Virus record (IMG/VR): IMGVR_UViG_3300049482_000051
Coordinates: 1-52,570 of that record
Direction: 5' to 3' (one strand)
Source of the DNA: a virus
Length of the DNA: 52,570 bases
Numbering within the stretch: position 1 is the stretch's first letter; each line of letters starts with the position of its first letter. This document shows positions 50,110 through 52,570 of the stretch, piece by piece. The notes under the pieces are model-generated. The model was not told the origin of the DNA. It worked only from the letters and a program-made list of their open reading frames with translations, and ran no database searches. The translations under genes were made by a program, and so were the position numbers.

Positions 50110-52570
50110 GTGACTGATCCATTTGCTAATGCCAATTTCGATGGATACGAAGACACCCCGGCGCCGCTAGTAAATCAGGTTCCCGTTCCGCAACCACGTC
50201 CGGCGCCAGTTGATCCTGGAGCTACGGATCCATTTGCTGGTGCGGACTTCGGGCGCTACGAAGAGACTCCTGCTCCCCTGCTCTCGAAGCCTGTGGCTCC
50301 GACGCGCGCTCCGGCGTTTGGTGCACCTCCGGCACGTAAGCAACTCCAAGCGCTGAACCAGGCCTCTGGCGGCTTGGCCACTCCTGACGACTATATGTGG
50401 GCCGAGGAATCGGCGCTCAAGAAAGCCCTGGAAACCAACGACGTTGCCAGCGCCGAAGAGCTCATTGATTTAGGGGTAAATAAAGATGGCCTCCGGAAGA
50501 TCCTGAGTTCCTGGAACGGGAGCCTCGGCGACATCTACGAGTCCACGGGTGGCATGAGTCGCGCGGATCAGAAGCGTCTCTACGAAGCCATTGACGCACC
50601 CAACGGCGTGAATCGCTCGGATCGCTTGCTGAATCGTGCGCGTCAGGCTAACGGTGGCAATACTCCGCAAGCACACGCTATCTATGACATGACCCGGCAG
50701 CAGTACGGCATGCCAAGCGTTGACGCCCAGAACATCGCGCCGGTCGAAACTGGCATGGTTGACCAGTTCCTTGGCAATTTCCAAGCCGGTGCTGTGCGCA
50801 CCCAGAACGCCCTGGGCGCTGCGGCTCTCGGCGTCGCGGGCCAGGGTAACTACTTCCCCGAGGCGGCTGCGGAATCCGCGAAGGTTCTGCCGCCGGCTCC
50901 TACGAGCTTTGGTGGTGAGCTTGCTGCGGTTATCGGCGGCGGCCTGGAGTCTGTGGCCGAAGGCGTCGTAGCAGGTCCATTGACCAAGGGTCTCGGCGTT
51001 GGTGAGAAAGCCCTGCCCTACGTGGCCGGTGGCCTTCCAAGCGTCCCGGCGTCCCTGAATACGTATGGCGAAGCCCTGAACTCCGGGTCCAGCCAAGGCG
51101 TCGCAATCGGCAAGGCTCTCGCAAATGTCGCTGTCGACACCGCCACCGAAGGCGCCGGAGGCATCCGTGGTGCAGATCGCCTCTCGCTCCCAGGAGCCGT
51201 GCAAGCCGCGAAGCCAGGCATGCGCCAGGGCCTCGAAGAAGTCTTGCTCGGAGATATCGGTGGCGAGCACTTGGCTTCGCTGCTCCAAAACGAATCATCG
51301 CGTCGCCTGGATGCTTATGACGGGAAGTACGAAGCTCCCTCGTTGCCGAGCGCGGCGGAAGCCATTGGTACCACCGTTGTGGCCGGCGGACCTGGTGCTG
51401 CGGGCGTCGCGCGGAGTGCAGTTGAAGATGCAGTAACCGGACCGCCTCAGGCTCAGATCAATCTGGACGACCCTGAGTTCCAGGGGCCTAAGGACCGCCT
51501 GACGTTCCTCAAGGAGCGCTTGTATGACGAAGTCGAGGGCGACGAAGCCAAGCAGATCCTGTCGGAAATCGACGCTATTGAGAACCAGTCGCCTGAGGTC
51601 GAAGACCCGCTCGCGGCGGAAATCGACGCCTTTGAGAAAGCCCAGCCGCAAGACCTCCAAGACGTCACGGAAACCTCGGTCGACATTGGCACGCCCACGG
51701 GCTACGACCAAGTCCTCGCAAGCCAGGAAGACGAGAAGGACGCTGCCCCTGTGGTTCCGGGCACTCCTGGCCTCACCATTGCCCCCAAGGAAACTTCAAG
51801 CACTCCAGGTCCTGAGCAGCTTAGCCCCCTGGGCCGTCGTGCGTACAATTCGCTGAGTGACGTCGAACGCAGCCAGCCAGAGATTTCTGAAGTACTTAAC
51901 CGCCTCAAGGAGAATCCAAGTGACCTCGACGCCGCAGACATCGTTACTGCCCGAAATGCTATCCGAAATCGCCGGATTATGCCTAAGCCGGTTCGCGTGG
52001 ACAGTGCTCCCGTGCCGCCAGTCGCACAAGCCGCGCCAGTGGTTCGGGAGGCTCCAGCCGCGCCCAAGCAAACCCAGGAAACGCTGAACTATGAACAGTC
52101 CACTGTTCCCAGTGATCCCGTGGCACCGGTTGCCCAAGCGACACAAAGCACGGAAGCTCCAAGCGCTCCTAAACGCTCAGCGTTCCCGGCCCAGAGAGGT
52201 TCGCTCAAAGGCGCCCGTGCAGAGCGTCAAGTCTTCGGACCAGACCTAGGTGTCAAGCACGCAGCCCCTCCTGGATCCCAGGAGATCGGGGTTCGTGTAG
52301 CCAAGGATTCCGGGTTCGTCAAGATGCACGTCAAGATGGCGGGGAAGTACGGCGTTGCCGTGCACCCGACTCGTGGCGGAGTCTTGGCTGTGACCAGGAC
52401 TGACGAGAAAGGACGCCCGGACGAGAACGGCGTCGAGTTCCGGCCAGTTGGCCCGGATGGCCTGCCGACGGCGTGGAGCGAGGGCACCAATATCCCGAAG
52501 TTCGATACTGACCGGGATGCCATTCGCTTCATCGCGCGCAACTTCTCTGAGGGCAATGCACCCAAGGGCG
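50110..52570 (+). CDS. Large polyvalent/internal virion protein, 3' end outside window
   Basis: A GTG at 50110 with AGGAG six bases upstream opens a frame that stays open to the end (820 residues). The N-terminus contains two direct repeats, DPFANANFDGYEDTPAPL (residues 3-20) and DPFAGADFGRYEETPAPL (40-57), perhaps a packaging or processing signal. Residues 215-330 are Gly/Ala/Val-rich, likely membrane-active. Later parts are acidic and Pro/Ala-rich, then a beta domain with GVAVHPTRGG. It is likely to be ejected with the genome. It may continue into the gene truncated at the window start, but the joined ends are out of frame. Confidence 0.85.
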   Translation, partial: MTDPFANANFDGYEDTPAPLVNQVPVPQPRPAPVDPGATDPFAGADFGRYEETPAPLLSKPVAPTRAPAFGAPPARKQLQALNQASGGLATPDDYMWAEESALKKALETNDVASAEELIDLGVNKDGLRKILSSWNGSLGDIYESTGGMSRADQKRLYEAIDAPNGVNRSDRLLNRARQANGGNTPQAHAIYDMTRQQYGMPSVDAQNIAPVETGMVDQFLGNFQAGAVRTQNALGAAALGVAGQGNYFPEAAAESAKVLPPAPTSFGGELAAVIGGGLESVAEGVVAGPLTKGLGVGEKALPYVAGGLPSVPASLNTYGEALNSGSSQGVAIGKALANVAVDTATEGAGGIRGADRLSLPGAVQAAKPGMRQGLEEVLLGDIGGEHLASLLQNESSRRLDAYDGKYEAPSLPSAAEAIGTTVVAGGPGAAGVARSAVEDAVTGPPQAQINLDDPEFQGPKDRLTFLKERLYDEVEGDEAKQILSEIDAIENQSPEVEDPLAAEIDAFEKAQPQDLQDVTETSVDIGTPTGYDQVLASQEDEKDAAPVVPGTPGLTIAPKETSSTPGPEQLSPLGRRAYNSLSDVERSQPEISEVLNRLKENPSDLDAADIVTARNAIRNRRIMPKPVRVDSAPVPPVAQAAPVVREAPAAPKQTQETLNYEQSTVPSDPVAPVAQATQSTEAPSAPKRSAFPAQRGSLKGARAERQVFGPDLGVKHAAPPGSQEIGVRVAKDSGFVKMHVKMAGKYGVAVHPTRGGVLAVTRTDEKGRPDENGVEFRPVGPDGLPTAWSEGTNIPKFDTDRDAIRFIARNFSEGNAPKG

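Noticed and set aside
1-52570. Temperate phage or prophage markers
   Set aside because: No integrase, transposase, repressor pair, attachment site or host-gene flank was seen.

Overview
The window is most of the genome of a tailed double-stranded DNA phage. The virion genes point to a short-tailed (podovirus-like) particle: a large portal, a scaffold, an HK97-type capsid protein, a head-tail adaptor, a nozzle-like tail protein, tail fibres and large internal or ejected proteins, with no sheath, tape measure or baseplate set. There is no integrase, repressor or partition gene, no tRNA that I can defend and no single-subunit RNA polymerase, so a strictly lytic phage using host RNA polymerase is the simplest reading. 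A lipoprotein with a canonical lipobox and a GroES-type co-chaperonin suggest a Gram-negative, probably proteobacterial, host; I cannot name it.

Layout: two transcription arms diverge from a gene-poor control region at about 27.45-28.21 kb and converge at about 3.5 kb. The leftward (minus) arm, 27.4 to 3.5 kb, holds small accessory genes (27.4-20.9 kb), an amidoligase plus glutamine-amidotransferase pair (20.9-16.8 kb), and replication and nucleotide genes: a P-loop ATPase, family A DNA polymerase, SNF2-like helicase, 3D-domain lytic protein, GroES, PD-(D/E)XK nuclease, RuvC-like nuclease, HD nucleotidase and calcineurin-like phosphoesterase. The rightward (plus) arm, 28.2 to 52.57 kb, holds the terminase, endonuclease VII, decoration and virion proteins, portal, scaffold, capsid, tail and internal virion proteins. 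Both window ends lie inside very large virion genes, which may be two parts of one gene crossing the circular or permuted junction.

Genes are packed tightly. Many junctions are TAATG (one-base overlap) or ATGA/GTGA (four-base overlap), which suggests translational coupling. Clear intrinsic terminators follow the first virion gene (31.86 kb), the capsid gene (40.8 kb) and two minus-strand genes (20.92 and 21.62 kb).

The most unusual content is in the minus arm: eight consecutive small genes, most starting Met-Pro-Trp, that look like a diverged tandem family (22.3-24.4 kb); the amidoligase/amidotransferase pair, which resembles a peptide- or protein-modifying system; a 47-bp imperfect inverted repeat at 26.36-26.53 kb; a repeat-rich divergent control region; and several membrane genes of 27-49 codons. 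Nothing could be searched against databases, so family names rest on motifs read by eye.
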